From: Baylisascaris procyonis
Taxonomy: Eukaryota > Nematoda > Chromadorea > Rhabditida > Ascarididae
Direction: 5' to 3'
Length of the DNA: 64,000 bases
Assembly: GCA_037389465.1 (NCBI GenBank)
Contig: JAZARR010000266.1
Coordinates: 1,488,001-1,552,000 of the forward strand
Below, piece by piece: positions 12,636-26,501 of the stretch (position 1 is its first letter; the number at the start of each line of letters is the position of its first letter). The notes under the pieces were generated by a model, which worked only from the letters and a program-made list of their open reading frames with translations, searched no databases and was not told the DNA's origin. The position numbers were made by a program, and so were the translations under genes.

Positions 12636-15600
12636 CAGCACCTCTCCACTAAAATATAAATACGACAACTGAAAAATGTCCACGCTCGCTTGTTTTCAAC
12701 CACCCTTCTCCTTAGACCAAAATGCGCAAACAATACAACCAAAGTGATAATGACTGCTTTCATAGGGATAATCAATTAGTTGTGCTCATTTACGTGACAA
12801 ACCTCTTTCATTTTATTTTGCAAGATAACCCCATCAAATATACATTATCATACAAGCGAAAACATTTATGGATCGATCGGGTTTCAGGTGTTTCTGATGA
12901 GTTCACGATTTGGGGCATTGGATCCCTTGTGGTGGATTTGAGGCAATGGCAAGAGCATAGCTGTATGAAATCATAGAGATAGAAAGCTAGTCAGTGAAGT
13001 TAAGCTCAGTATTTGAAACCTAATAAAGCTGAAATTTTCACTGAGCGTAGCAAAACGATCAACCTGCATATATATTGTTGGTGTTGTTCGACTGCCATAG
13101 AGCACTCCTGCGATAAAACAAACGAGACAAGCGCTGAAAAATGTTTATTCAGGGAAAAATCGCAACGCATTCATAACAACAATTTTGATGATAACGCATA
13201 TTTCAAAATAAGCGTTACCTCGATGTACGACGCATTTTTCATAAATTTTAAAATTTTGGTAATTTTCGCATAAATAATTTGCAAATTTTTGCTTAGAAAG
13301 CGTTTGAAATATGAAATGTTCGAAAATAATCATTACATTCATTACTGCATTTGTTTAAGCATTTCGTTGTGTTCTGCAAACGAAGATTGGTTGAATGTTT
13401 TCAGTATGTAAAAAAAATCAGAAGAATGCGAAGAACGTTTTACGAATGCAATTTTCTACTAGATCAAAATGCAGATATGGTCGATCGAAAACATTGTCGG
13501 ATCCAGAATTCCCGACTGATGAATAAGTCCTTATTCCAAAAAGGTGGTTTTATTGGTTAGTCATTCACAGGTCTAAAGGAAGATGAAAAAAGAAAAAGAG
13601 GACCGTTTGCATTTCAAGCGAAAGAGATGCGTTTTTTCAAATGATTTTTCTTTTTTGAAAAATTTGCCGCATTTACAACTATAATTTTCATATTCCAGAT
13701 CTCTAGGATGAGGTGATAAAGAAGTGAATAGAAGAGAGAATTCTAGTAGCGCTGATTGATAGTCACCGAAATGTTCGGTTAGATGCCATCGGCGGAGAAT
13801 CGGTAAAAGCTTATTACCATTTTCTAAAGCTCAGTTGGCCATTGAGCCAAAGTTTGGTCGATAATCACTGACAGCAAATTAACAAATGTGCCAAGTTACC
13901 CGAGCATCAGTTGATAGCTAAGTGAATAAGTATCAGAACATTGTTCTTCTTTTCATCAGTTTTATGCGCCTTTGAAAATTTACATTTGTAAATTGCATTA
14001 TGTCATATTTGCGTATAGATATATGTATGTTTCTATTCAGCCGTTTTAATTCGATAATCGTTGAAGACATAGTTTAAAAATTCAAAAGATATTGGTGAGT
14101 TCTGCTGACGAGAAAAGCTTCGAGATGGATTATCGATTGGGTAGAACAAATTTAAAAAGATTTACGGTCACATGAAAACTACAGTTTGCGTGCATTTTGC
14201 AGTCGAACAAGTAAGAAGAAAAACGAATCCTCTGTGGAGCATTTCTATGAGTCGTCGCATCGTTTTTTGCTAATTCATTATGAATTTGTCTTGTTTGATG
14301 ATTAAGTAAGGAATAATATCTATAAAAAAGCGACACTTCAGCAGGTTCCAGTCTTTTATTAGTGGTCACTGAAACACGATGCCCACTAGAGAGTTCACTT
14401 GGCTACCACCGAAAATCGTTAGCCATCGCATTACTGTCTCCAGTGGTTGATGTAAATTATCCATCGCGGAAAATCAGTAATTACTAGCCCTTTAGGGTCT
14501 CCGTTGGTAGCTGCTAAACCTCACTGACCATTGGGCACTTTTCGGTCAGTAATGGCCCATCAGAATTTCTGCCATTAGCGGCACGACTAAAATGAACGCC
14601 TTCGAACTACGCACTTACATTATTCGTTTATGCTTGTTGCCCATCTTCACCATGGCGTTGCTAGTTCGTCCCACCTCTTCTGTTTTTGCCTTATCTTTCA
14701 TCGTGGCATCGGTTGTCTATATAAAAATAAACATCAGTTAGCCAAAAATTTCGATTTGTATGATATGAGTACCGCATTAGACTGTTCACTTTTTTGAGGA
14801 AAGTGAACCCGAGGATGCACGTCGTTAAGAAAACGAATCGGACGTATATGTCAGTGAAGCTGGAACAATATATGCATTTTACAACTCTGCTTAATAGATC
14901 CAACCGATTGCTTCATTATCGAAGGCAATCAAATAGAAAACTGTTTAGATGCTACCGACCGTTGCAGAACAAAAGTGATTTGTGAACTATGCACTTTGTG
15001 ATGTTCTTAAGTAGCATTAATTTATGAACCGATATGAAAGAAGGGATGAGAAGTGAGTTAATGCTCCAGATTAAACCACATCAAATTCCATCGTAAAGGT
15101 TTCGTGGTTTGTAAGTTCAAATTACCAAGGGGATGAATAAAAACTTTCTTTAAAAACATTTCAAGTTTCACAACTATTTGTTACTTTGAATTACGTGTAG
15201 TTCTAACGTCTTTCACCTCCTCCTCCCCCCTTCGACCTGCTCCTCTTCGCCTTCTCTCAGCTACAGAGGAGATCGTCCCTCTTTCTCCGCATCAGATTGA
15301 TTCCCCCATTCTCAAGATGAGTGCTAAGCCCCCACATCGCTCCCTTTCCCATTTCCTCCTGTACTTCAACACGTAATCTATATATCTAAGCCAATTGCAG
15401 AAAATAATCATCGTGAAGGCGATACACATTTGAGATGAGCTTGCCACAGAGCAAACAAAAATAGTTCGAGCACCTAACGACATAATACTTCAGTCATCGA
15501 TTACTGGGTCTCTTGCATGAAACTTTGCGAACAATTTGATCAATGATCTCGTTAGTATACAACCGCTTTTGTTCATTAAAAATGTGCATCTTTCTAGTGC

Positions 15601-18600
15601 ATGTCTCTTGCATATGCAAAAAGTTTGCATGAAACTTCACAAAGCTGCTATGCAACACTAAAGTTTGCGCTTAGCTTTCAGGGAAGGGAGGATGGACGCT
15701 TGCGTATGAGAGGCTATCGCTTTCCCTACCGATAAGGAGAATTAAAAATTGAAGGGAAAGGCAATATTGTTCTGTGAATTCAACACCACTCTCCACTCCC
15801 ACCACCCATCTCCCAACTCCCCCTCCCCCCTCAAAAAAAACCAACCCTCTTAACGGTTATGGGTACTTGAAATTGCTGTTATATTCGCACACCAAATTTG
15901 CTCTGCTATCGCTCGAATACAGTCCGAAAAAAATCAGTGTGTCATTACTTCTGCAAACGGTTTTATAAAAACACATCTTATTCATCATTGTTTTGAATAA
16001 TTGTTCAAAGCTTAATAAGCTGAAATATAAAAGCGATCTGTTTGGTCGCGAAATAGCCTCTTTGCCATATTTTTCCACTCACTTTCCTGTGACATTTTTA
16101 GTCATCGGATAAAGTCAGCACTAAATTCGCATATCCCTGCATCCAACAATATAAACAATCGCGAAATTCTTTGCCAACAAAAGATTTCTTTGCAAAAACC
16201 GATTAAAACCTATTTAAAGCATTTGAAAAGTGCATAATTATTACACATGCTTACTATATTATCACCTAACGCTCATCCCGTCTGCCCTGAAAAAGAGCAA
16301 TTTTATGTTTCAACTCACTCCGAAATAAATAATAATTCATTTTTCTTCATCTGAAATGAACGATTTCAAAGAATTACGAAAATCTCGACGCGATCGATGG
16401 TCACTCTCGCTTTCCGTTGACCTGGTTGACTACGAACGAATAAAAACATCACACCACTACAAAACAAATTATATCCATCAATTTGCAATGCGTTTCGCTA
16501 AGCAATCGAGTTATTAGCCATTATGCGAATTAATAAACGATTGAAACGTAATTACGCTCATCATTGCTCAATTATAACTGTAAACGCTTCAGGTAAGTAA
16601 ATGTTGAGAATCTTTTATTGGAATGGATCTTTATCTCGAACGGTAAAACTCAGTTAATTACTGATTTTTGGTATGGTGAAACTATGAGGAAATGTCTACT
16701 CATTCGCAATCTAGAATATCTGAACCACTGACATATATCAACGTGAATTTGAAATGAGCACACCAGCAATGGTGTAAGTTTCCGGCAGCATTCATCACCT
16801 CGTTTCTTTACATTAACGTCGATCTAAAATCCATTTTTTTGCACGCCATAAATAACCGGGTTCGTGGCAACCTCTGATCTCATTAAATCAGAAAAATGGG
16901 AATGAAGAGCTTATTACCTAGCCAGAAACACTGGAAAGATGAGTTATCACAAATCACTAAACTTCCAACATGACCTCCTTAAGGTTCCTACGGATCCTCA
17001 AATATCAGAATTACACGTTGAATTTAATAGCCCAAGAAATGTGTTTTGAGACAAGAGGCGGAAGTCCCCCTGCCTTATGCCCCGGACTCCAGCTAGTGCT
17101 GCTAACCGTCAATCCTGTTCCTTGATTTCGTACCGAGTTTTTACCAAATAATCCCTATGCTTATAACTTTATTATCTCTAGTCGCGGTGTTCTCGATCAT
17201 AAAAGTTCGTCTTTTTTTTCGTTAATTTCAGCACTACTTCAAGCTCATTATTCGAATGAAATAATAAGCGCTTTTTACAAAGTTTACCTTTGACCATAAT
17301 TTCTTTACGTTTACTCTAATACTCTTGTTTAATGATATTTGAGCAATGTAATATTGGGGTGTGCTTACTCAAACTTACTCTGCAATGTCTACTTTGGGAA
17401 TCGAATTCTTTATGCACGAAAGATTCTTTAAGCATTAAAGTTTTTGAAAGCACTTTCACGTTCGATGTTTGCCTAGATTAATTTCAACAAACAAAGTAAT
17501 TTCAACATTTTTTTTCAGTTTCGAACATCATAGATTATCAATGAGGCTTCTAGAATCTCACCCAATAACAAGTAGAACGAGGCCTGCATAGTTGAGGACA
17601 TCACTTTTAGGTGGTGCAGGGTGAACGCCGAATAAACCGAAGCGAGAGGTGGCCCAACCCATAATGCATGAAGTCGTGTTCCAAAGCAGTAAAGCAAGAG
17701 CCAATCCGAGTACATCTGTTAGCGGTATCGCAGTACTATTCGCTAAAATATGCAGTTTTCAAACAGAATAATTGATAGAGGATATGAATCCTATTCCTAA
17801 GGGCTTGGTTCATTGCTCAAGTTTAAGGCATACTTTGGAATTGCTTCGAAAATTGAGCATTGATGACGAATGCGCTATCTCATCGGTATGAAGCGGTTCG
17901 TAATATTTTTAATATACCTATGTGTGGCTTCATTTAATAAATATGTACTTTAGAGGGGAGCCAAATTATTTTCATATAGAAAGGAAAACATTTAAGCCTA
18001 CTTACCAACTCCCCAGAATAAGCCACCGAGCATAGGAAGCGGATAGAACTGCGGAAATCCTCTTGATGCATAAACGATAAAGCCAACGAAGAAAATAGCG
18101 ATGCCCATAATGAACTGCACAAATATACCTGCAAAACGTTATGCGGATTTTCATCCACTTTGACAATAAACAACTAAACATTTAGACAACACACACATAG
18201 TCAAAGAGGTGAGAGGTTATACATTTATATTGCCATCGCAAATTGAGTGCTTAATTTGAGATTCAATTAAATTTGCTTGTATATTCTTGATAACTAAGGT
18301 ATATCTCAAAATAGCTCAAAACCAGATATTAGTAAGAAGAGGACAGAGAAAAGAGCACGATTTATTTCTCCACCATTAAGTGTAGTTATTCTTGTCACTA
18401 ACTTTGTATCTTATATTAAAAATATGTGTTCCGCCTAAGTGGATTATTATATAAGATAATTTCTTTCTTCGTTGCTTCATTAATAAGCTGAAATCATTCT
18501 AGCTGTTTTCCAAACCAATATTATTACTAAGATTTCGGTACGCTGTGTTTCGAGATGCTTCATACTCATGTTGTCGGTTGCTCATTCCAGACTCATCTGG

Positions 18601-19137
18601 GACTGTTTATTCCAGACTTTTCTGGAGCTGTTCTAACATTAAGGAACCGGAAGAAGTTGTAGTATAGATTCACTTGGTGATTTCCCCACCAGCGGAAAGT
18701 TACAAACAAACATTTGAGGGCGATACCGCTGTGATTCGCAGTACTGATACTGCCACTGGGAATTGGTGCATGCCCAATAAGCGGACAGTATGCACCAAAG
18801 CACTATTGAGACTCATCTTGGATCATTAATGAACATCGCGCGAATCCTCCAACAATGGCGCATTCCTCCGTCTTCTTCTGCAAGAAGCGAATTCCAAACC
18901 ATCCGACTTCCTACCCGACCACCTGCCTTACTATTCCTCGAAGAAGTTTGGAACAACAATTGCAGGCTTGGTTATTCCTCTAGATGCTGATGTGTATTTG
19001 GCTTTATGTCGTCAAATTTGTATTTGATGTGACACATTTAGACTTTGTTACAAATTTCACATGTATTTTATACTACGCTTGCCATATCATGTGTGTTCCA
19101 CTTCTTGTTGTCGATGTGTTTTCTTTTGTTCGTTCTG

Positions 19138-19212
<75 letters not shown>

Positions 19213-20440
19213 TATGCATATACACACAAATTTGCACTGGTAAAGCGTATTATTATGGCGTGCTAAGGGCGCACACATAACGCAACAGTGGCATCCGCTT
19301 TCAAGCGGCCCAAAAGGAATGCGAAAGTAGTTGGTATACAGGAAAAAAAGAAAACTCGGTGGATAGCGCTCAAATAGTGTCCATTAAAAAAAAAGATTTA
19401 AAACTGTTTGATAAGTTTCTGTTGGTCACCCTTTTAGAAATGTGTGCTTTTTCACAGTATGCATTAGTCTTTGTTGCTGTATTCCGGCGTAGATTCACTT
19501 TTTCCGGACTACTGAGTCATGAGAACGCTGCAGTGTGGATGTGTCTGTCTGTTTATTTCCCTTCTCAAAGATTCTGCCAAGTGAAATCGAAGCTGCAATA
19601 ACTTTTTGAGTTTAGTGTACAAAGTGCGATTAATAGTTAACCTAGAAACTTCGAAAGCAGCTATAACTACTTAAAGATGCACAAATACTTGCACGCATTT
19701 TTCAACCGATGAAGTTTTAATTCATAGAAATTCGGATGCGAAAAAAAAAACAAATCATTTTCAAAAAATTCCTAGTAGCAATGCGATCACTTACAATTTT
19801 AATATTCCATCACATTTCGCATAGTCACATAAAGTTGAATTAGAACGAAATTTTATTATTTCTTGAAAATCCACGAATGTGCATATCGAGTGGAATTGCA
19901 AGAATGTATATCATATAATCTCTTCTCACCTACTCTTCTCTATCCTGAATTTTAGTAGAGTTGAGGCGTATTTTGTAAATGATTTATAGTTTCATGATGG
20001 TTGCATAAGAGAACTGTTAAATATTCGTAAGCTTCGGTATAAAATATTGTTGATATGTAACTATGTTTTGCAGTGAATGCTGATTTCTATCTCAAATCGC
20101 TGTAATATGGAAATTCATCAACTGCACCGCGAAATTGCAGGATTTATGAAGCGCGATGCGATGATAGTATATATTGATCAATGCGAACCATTCTCATCGC
20201 TGCCATCATCGATGAAAAAAATTACCGTCAAAGCTATTTCGGTATCCTAACCTTCAGAATCTGTTTTGGGAAAACTTCAAAATCATATGACTCACCATCA
20301 CCACATTTATATCTTTTGACTGGAACGAACATAGTGCCGAAGAAGAATACGGAGCCTGCGACGGCCGCTATACCGATCCAGAAATTCCCAGACTCTTCAG
20401 GCTCCATTCTATAGGACTTTGATTGAATAGTCGTCGACAT
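10146..20440 (-). CDS. TMEM144-like multi-pass membrane protein
   Basis: Matches the TMEM144 family (DUF1632), ten-helix proteins related to drug/metabolite and sugar transporters; the substrate is not known. Exons joined in phase: 20440-20296, 18128-18006, 17742-17562, 13133-13064, 12512-12397, 10872-10680 and 10238-10146 (TGA). Landmarks in order: FFFGTMFVPVKRYKCGDG, GGLFWGVANS, GWATSRFGLFG, AGVLYGSRTTPTIYM, GVDYVFSYFIGI, PGGVAALWSVFYFREIKG, ALIAVSKK. They follow the family order and spacing. The seen exons give about 306 residues, against about 345 in human. One linker exon between 17562 and 13133, after helix 4, is unresolved. It must start and end in phase 2. A phase-compatible but unproven candidate is 15950-15891. 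ATG 20440 is preceded by an acceptor at 20475-20474. The long introns hold a (TA)n and a (TC)n tract. Confidence 0.9.
10337..10410. repeat. 13-bp perfect inverted repeat in the last TMEM144-like intron
   Basis: GTTATCATTCGAT at 10337-10349 is exactly complementary to ATCGAATGATAAC at 10398-10410, with a 48-base gap. A shorter nested pair (CAGTTAT/ATAACTG) lies inside. It may be the end of a small palindromic element or just a hairpin. Confidence 0.6.
12599..12632. repeat. (TC)n microsatellite
   Basis: About 17 uninterrupted TC units in the intron between the 13133-13064 and 12512-12397 exons of the TMEM144-like gene. It is not at a splice site. Confidence 0.9.
14380..14600. repeat. Possible dispersed palindromic repeat element
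   Basis: A 220-bp stretch richer in GC than the surrounding intron holds related short motifs in both orientations. Examples are GCCATCGCATTACTG near 14429 and CAGTAATGGCCCATCAG near 14545, and TACCACCGAAAAT against CTTTTCGGTCAG. Similar words (CACCGAAATG, TTGGCCATTG) recur around 13770-13850. This suggests a small non-autonomous element, but terminal repeats could not be fixed. Confidence 0.3.
18763..18798. repeat. Short inverted repeat (hairpin)
   Basis: TTGGTGCAT at 18763-18771 and ATGCACCAA at 18790-18798 are perfect complements with an 18-base loop. They lie within the first intron of the TMEM144-like gene. No function is apparent. Confidence 0.5.
19139..19209. repeat. (TA)n microsatellite, about 35 units
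   Basis: An uninterrupted TA tract of about 71 bp followed by TGCATATGCATA in the first intron of the TMEM144-like gene. The open frames of repeated Tyr-Ile across it are artefacts. Confidence 0.95.
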
Positions 20441-20473
20441 TCATTGAATAATGTATCGCAAATAGGCGTCAAC

Positions 20474-20475
20474 CT
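20474..20475 (-). promoter_or_regulatory. Acceptor 33 bp upstream of the TMEM144-like ATG
   Basis: TTTTTAG on the minus strand ends at 20474, with the start codon at 20440. This is a plausible spliced-leader addition site or the end of a 5' UTR intron. No promoter element can be read with confidence further upstream. Confidence 0.35.
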
Positions 20476-21084
20476 AAAAACCAATAAGGAATTTCTTTAA
20501 ACTCAGTCACAATCAAGTGATCGTTATTTCTATTTCGACAGTAACAACGATAAAACGTAGGCGCATGTGATTATAGAAAATTATTCGGCAAATTAAACTC
20601 CCTCATTACGTTAGTATAACACACTTAAATGGACGAAAAATGGTGAAAATCGCAAAAAAATTATAATCTGTTTTTCTTAAATTGACTATTGATATCGTAT
20701 CTTGTTTAACTGAATGAAATGCTTTCATTAGATTAGAATAAAATATAAAAAATTGATATAAAATATGATGCAATAAGAATTTTCAACGAATATTCGATTG
20801 ATAGAATGATCAAACTGACTTGATGGATTTGCTTTTTTTATTGAAATTATATTATCAAATAATTACACTCATTTCAATGTTTATTCTCATTCTTTATCTT
20901 TATTAGATAATCACAACAATAAGCAACGAAATGAGCGTATTTGATAGCTAGCTCATTTATGTTACAAGAGTTAAAATATTCCAGCTTTTATATTTTTTTT
21001 GTAATAATTGACAAACGGCACTATTAAGTGTCACGTTAACCGCTGCCGAGTGCTTGCTTACGCATCTTTTGGAATGTGATCACG

Positions 21085-21273
21085 CTACACAGCATTCTTG
21101 ATGAGACCACGTAAAAAATCAAACGTCACGGTCCCATTCTCTATGGGGGAGAGATTTTCGGCAGACAGTAGCAGCTTATTATGAAAGTCGTTCCCGTTAG
21201 AGGATATTTGATTAATAAGTGTCAACCCTCGCATCGTCCGGCAAGGAACATTTTGCATGAAATTTTCACTCAT
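21085..21273 (-). other. Unassigned 62-codon open frame
   Basis: From ATG 21273 to TAG 21085 the minus strand encodes a peptide with balanced composition (MSENFMQNVPCRTMRG at the start, FDFLRGLIKNAV at the end). It has no signal peptide or repeats and belongs to no family I know. It lies 645 bp upstream of the TMEM144-like start on the same strand. No acceptor precedes it at a useful distance. It could be a terminal exon of an unseen gene, a small protein, or chance. Confidence 0.25.
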
Positions 21274-22053
21274 TTCAACACAACGACATCAGTCATATGT
21301 ATATTTTATGTATTTCGGCTTAAAAAGCCATGAAGTGTGTCATACTCATGAGGGGATAAAGTGAAAAACTACCGAAAATTAAAAATATATTAATGAAAAT
21401 TGGTTTCGATAGAATAATTGAAATACAATAACGCACTTTTCGCTAATCGAAAAGTCTTCATAAATTGTGCACCCCACATGTCTCTTTCCGATGGAATTCA
21501 CTGACCGCTCAGTGGAAATGGGACAATGCGCTTCGTTACTATGTAATTCTGGTTCGACACCTCAACGTAATTTTAGCGTAATTGTCGATGAGTGAAAACT
21601 GTATTTCAATGGGATAGTTTTTTTCCCGGGAATTCATTTGATTGTTTTGCTGCGGTTGAAAAAAAAAACTCTCGCCACATGAACAGTTTTTCAAGCAAAT
21701 GGACAGTGGATCATATGCAAGTCAGACCTATGATCTGCATTGGTACAGAGCCAGACATCAACATACTTTTAGCGTTGCAAGTGCAAATATTGATTCGTAT
21801 GGGCAGTTTTTCTAAACTTCAACATAATTGAGCAAAAAAAAAATCACCACTTTGGATCCTCGGTTGAGCTCAGATGTTCGTGTAGCGAAACCAGTGCAAG
21901 ACTGAATAGAACAAAAGCCAAAAATTTCCTCCTGGTCACCAAAAAGTTTAGAAGGACAGCAACAGAGAAAAAGCGCCAAATTTCTTCTTCCATTCAAATG
22001 AACAAATCCGAACAATGCAACACAGATGCATCGAGCAAAATGTTTGTGATAGC

Positions 22054-22413
22054 TTACGAGCGCAATAGAACATTTTTGCTGATAAACTTATGGAAAACCG
22101 CGCATATCTTCAGCATTATTTGTTTGTTGATTTCTGTGAAAAGCACAACATATGTCATACTTTTTGTCCACACTGTTTTTCTTTGTAAAAAAAATTTATC
22201 TATCAAGGATTCGAAGTGCTCACCCCTTTCATAACGACTTGCAAAGCTCGGATAACTGAGCTTTTTGTTCAAAGAGAAGTGCCCGTATTTTCCAGTAGGA
22301 ACTTCCCTTTCCCACTTCCTCTCTATGTCTCTTCCTCTACATCCTCCAAAGCCACATGCAAAGAACGTGTCCTTAAGAAATTTAAAAAGCTCGTTTAAGA
22401 CATCATTGAACAT
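22054..22413 (-). other. Unassigned 119-codon open frame
   Basis: The minus strand is open from ATG 22413 to a stop at 22054. A Cys/Gly/charged middle (FGGCRGRDIERKWERE) gives way to a hydrophobic end. A possible donor (GGTGAG) lies after SRYER. Plus-strand frames over the same DNA are also open, so length alone is weak evidence. No family was recognised. Confidence 0.2.
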
Positions 22414-23199
22414 TGAACACTGAGCAGTTTATTGAAGTTATAAACGTTTATGAATATCAAAGACACACAATACATAGTACCTCCATAAGGATGCAATAGA
22501 TACGCATTAAAACACTGTAAAGCATTTATCAAGCATTGCATTACAACATTCAGCAGCAACACTCAATATAGCCTGTGATCAGTTTGCTGCATGACGGTCA
22601 TTCAGATACTCACATCATTACACATGAATGATGAAGAAATCAAAAACTATGAAGTATATTGTGTCTATCCTTCATAAACGATCCATCAGAAGCGAGCTTA
22701 TGTATTCGTTCATCGAATGATTGTAAATGCATAACAAAGCAATAAATATTTCGGTTTTATGCAATACGATAGAACGATATTTCGATGTTTGATTTCGCTG
22801 TCTACATTCGAGACGACAAATAGTAGCTGATAAACGTATCGGTGTGATATTTAGGTTGGTGTCATCAGAGTGCCATATCCTTACTGCAACCAATATTATT
22901 TTAATATAGTGCTGCAGCTGTTTCTGGTTTTATCAGTTCTTCCCCTCGATGTTTTCGCATACTAATTTCACTTTCAATATCCTTCAACCACATCTTATTT
23001 GCCGTCTCAAATTTTAAGAAGTTGAGAACGACCTTTATTAGATATGTGTTTCTTTTCTAAAGCGCACAAGTCTTATATATTCGCAAGTCTTATCTTGAGT
23101 AATATATAACAACGATAAAACTGTCTTTATCTGAGACATACACACAGCTTGGGTCTATCAGAAACGTCAATCACTATTTCAACTGCCAATTACTACCAC

Positions 23200-23900
23200 T
23201 ACAGTCAGCTGCGGTTCATTTCTGCCAACATGATGCTATGGTTGCAGCGTGCTGAGGACTGGCACTGGTGTTCCCTGCAGTGAAGATGCGATAGAAAGCG
23301 GAGTTTTTTTTTTTAGAAGTGCGTGTACAAGGCAGTCTGATATACTTACAAAGGCAAGTGAAGCTGAGCTGCACGAGCAGTTAAAGTACACGAGGCTCTA
23401 ACCCTGAGGTTAAAGATGCGGGAAAAGAAAGCATTTGGAGACTTAGGGGTTGGAATGCGCCAGGTGTTGAACCGCATGGTGCGAGCTGGATCCCGCGGGA
23501 GGTGTGGGCATCAATGAACGGTGGATTAGAGCACGCTGGCTTTAGAAGTGAACAAGTAATTGCATCTGTTTGGCTCGAGATGCGTAGGCTGTTGTGTGCA
23601 TGTGTAAGATTTGTGCTCACATGCTGAGAACGTACGAGGGTTGAAGAGCGAGTGGCTGTGACCGCGCATAGCAAACGCGAATGTGCATCAAGTGGCATAT
23701 AATAGAAGCGCAGTGGACACAGCGTGCGAGGGAAAGGTGGGGGTGGGGGAGGGATGAAGCGGGGGTGACATAGAACCGTGAATGCTTAGGGATGTGGAAT
23801 TTTAAATTCCCGCAAGGTGCAGAAAGTTGTAAGCTAGAGGTGCGGAAGAACGGGAAACGCTGGTGATTGGAATGAGGAATGTGTATGGCTGGCGGTCATG
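23200..23900. other. G-rich, purine-skewed intergenic stretch
   Basis: The plus strand becomes markedly G-rich (runs such as GGTGGGGGTGGGGGAGGG near 23738) and stays so for about 700 bp. A CT-rich stretch follows at about 24271-24310. A 105-codon minus frame here (23698-23381) is probably a by-product of composition. No gene is recognised. Confidence 0.45.
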
Positions 23901-26501
23901 ATGTGAGCACACCTCACCGTTTTTAAATGGAAAAAAAGTTATCTCAAACCGATTGGATATTTCATTTAACAAAAAACTGGAGAATCGCATGTTGAACTTT
24001 CTGCGGTGAATATGAATTTTCTGTCCTCTCCTAAATCATGCAAATTGCCTACATCTTAAGAATAAATTTCTGGATAATAGAAGTTGTTGATATCAGTAGA
24101 CTGGGTGCATTTGTTTTGAATGCTCGACATGCAATGATGGCAACCAATTTACATGTGATCTTAAGCTAAAGGGCGATAAGAATGGCGGATGGAAATTTTT
24201 CGTCTGTAAATTTGTTTTGTGATGTGCGAATGGTATGGTTTGACTACGATAGATGGTTTGACTACGATACCTTTCTCTCTCTCCCCTCCCTCTCTCTCCC
24301 TGTTCCCTCTCTATAACGCATGCTGCCCGCCTTATTACAGTGAATAAAACCTTGAAAGCCGTCGATTTCTCCTAAGCTGTTATAAGTAAGAGTTCCATCT
24401 GAGAGCAAATCGAGTTTTTCAAGGTTTCGGTATACTTTTCTGATCTAAATATATACAATTATATAGCTATAATGTGGAATATTGAAGTAGCGCTCAAATT
24501 TTCGTTCTTACGGGCACAAAAGGTTTTCTGATGACATGTAAATTTCGAGTTTTGTATCGCTGACAAGAATGTGCGATGAAACGGTTGGTGGCGAATAAAT
24601 CAAAGGTCATAAACCTTAAGTTAGGAGTCAAAAGTGGAGATGCATTGTGGCGAAAAATGGTTGACGTCACAAAATTTTTCAAAAATTGAAGAGAAGAGAT
24701 GATTATGTGATCCGAATTCATAAGAAAAAGAAATAAAAAAAACTGCATAAAGAATGAGATAAATCCGAGAACATAACTAAAGATTAATTTATAATCAAAT
24801 AGAAAAGGAGTTCAAATCAAACAAACTGATTCAATGGAGTGACAAGCACAACAGAATACTGATAATGGCGATGGACTGAAGAGGCAGATAAACATTCAAC
24901 GTCACGGGGAAAGCGCGTGCAAACGGGATGAATGTGGCTGATGTGCTACGTGCTTTTGCTTAGCGATGCGGAATTTGGTATGGGAACGATGGCAGACAAA
25001 CACTGCGAATATGCTAAGGATTCCTTGGTAAAAGTGCAAGCTGAGTGCAATGGAATGCAACCAACACGGCTTAACGAATTCACTTCAATGCCTCTCTAGA
25101 TCACACTCATAACTAGCACTATTATGCACAACGTGCTTTTGCTAGTCTCTTCTGAGGATGCACGTATACAAGTTGCATCAGTGGCATGCTTCTTGATTTT
25201 ATATTGCTCGCTGTCATGTAAAAATAACGGAGTTGAAGAATTCAATGCGGAAAGAATATAAAGCATGGAATTTTTTTTTTTAAATCCCATGAAATATTAC
25301 TTGAGAGCAACATCGAAATACTAGTCTATATTGACCTTTATCTATTGAACGATTTTATGCATTAAATGATTAAACATCCACCACTAATTTCAACATTTCT
25401 ATTGCTACACCACCATCCAATTAATGCACTTCAAAATCTGGCTTGGAAAATTTAATATTTTCTTATTTCACCTATTTTGATAAAATTCAGCACGAGCAGA
25501 TATCCTTCTCCTTCCTCCACTCGGCCTCAAATGCTGCCTACTTCTTACAGGTAGATTTTGAAGCAAGATTACCTTTAAAACAAGTAGTCTCATTAGGTAA
25601 TCATACCACCAATGTCAAAACTTCAATTTAACTAAATCGTAAATGAATCCACAAAGACCTACAGCAATTATAGGAAGCATGAGGGTGGAACGCACAACGT
25701 GAGCTTGAGAAATGGTGGGTTCAAAAAAATGAACCAATATGTAAACAAATTTGTTTTCGACATAAATGCTTACGCTCTATACTTGCCCATAAGTAGCTTC
25801 TTAAACAAAAACTATCATTTCGAAGGTGATTGCTCATGTTTAATTGCTTGCCTACTTTTTTTCTGGCTTATTTATTTAGCTTCACTCAATTTCTCGCTTA
25901 ATTACCAGAAATGTTTGAAAAAATTTCCATATTCAATAACACTGTAATTTGCCTTCTTGACTTAAATCACCAGAATAGAACAAATACATTCATTCCTAAT
26001 TCAAGTCGCTGTAAGCATTGCTTTTCTGGAATTTTTTTTGTTGTCAGCATTCATAATGAGTCCCGCTCGGAAATTATGAGTAAAAAGGGACTCTTCTAAG
26101 CAGTGGCCATCCGGCATTTCGATTATTCGATAATGTCGTAAGAAAAAATATAGAATTAAAAAAAATAGCGCAACTCTTTGCACTGAAACTCTACTCAGCA
26201 AGCGAGCACAATAGCTGTGAGTTAATCTTGTTGTTCACGAAGTTTTACATTTTCGCTTTTTTTTATTGCCAGCCGCTTAAAAGTATCGCTGATTCGTTAA
26301 AAATACAGCATTCAGCACCACTACTCAATCATCGCTCTCTTCATTCCATGCAGCACTTTTTTTGCTAAAACGACCTTGAATGCGAACGAATAGCTAATAA
26401 GCACATGTCGATTTCAAGAGGGATCCTTATAAAAAAGCGAAAGCTGACGCGATGAAGGACTCTTCAATCACCAGAAATCATGATGTTTTATGTGTTCCTA
26501 G

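Noticed and set aside
18984..19280. Open frames across the (TA)n tract at 19.14 kb, and similar ones at 46.3-46.6 kb
   Set aside because: They are poly Tyr-Ile readings of simple TA repeats.
23381..23698. 105-codon minus-strand frame
   Set aside because: Low-complexity G-rich composition explains the lack of stops. There is no domain or splice signal.
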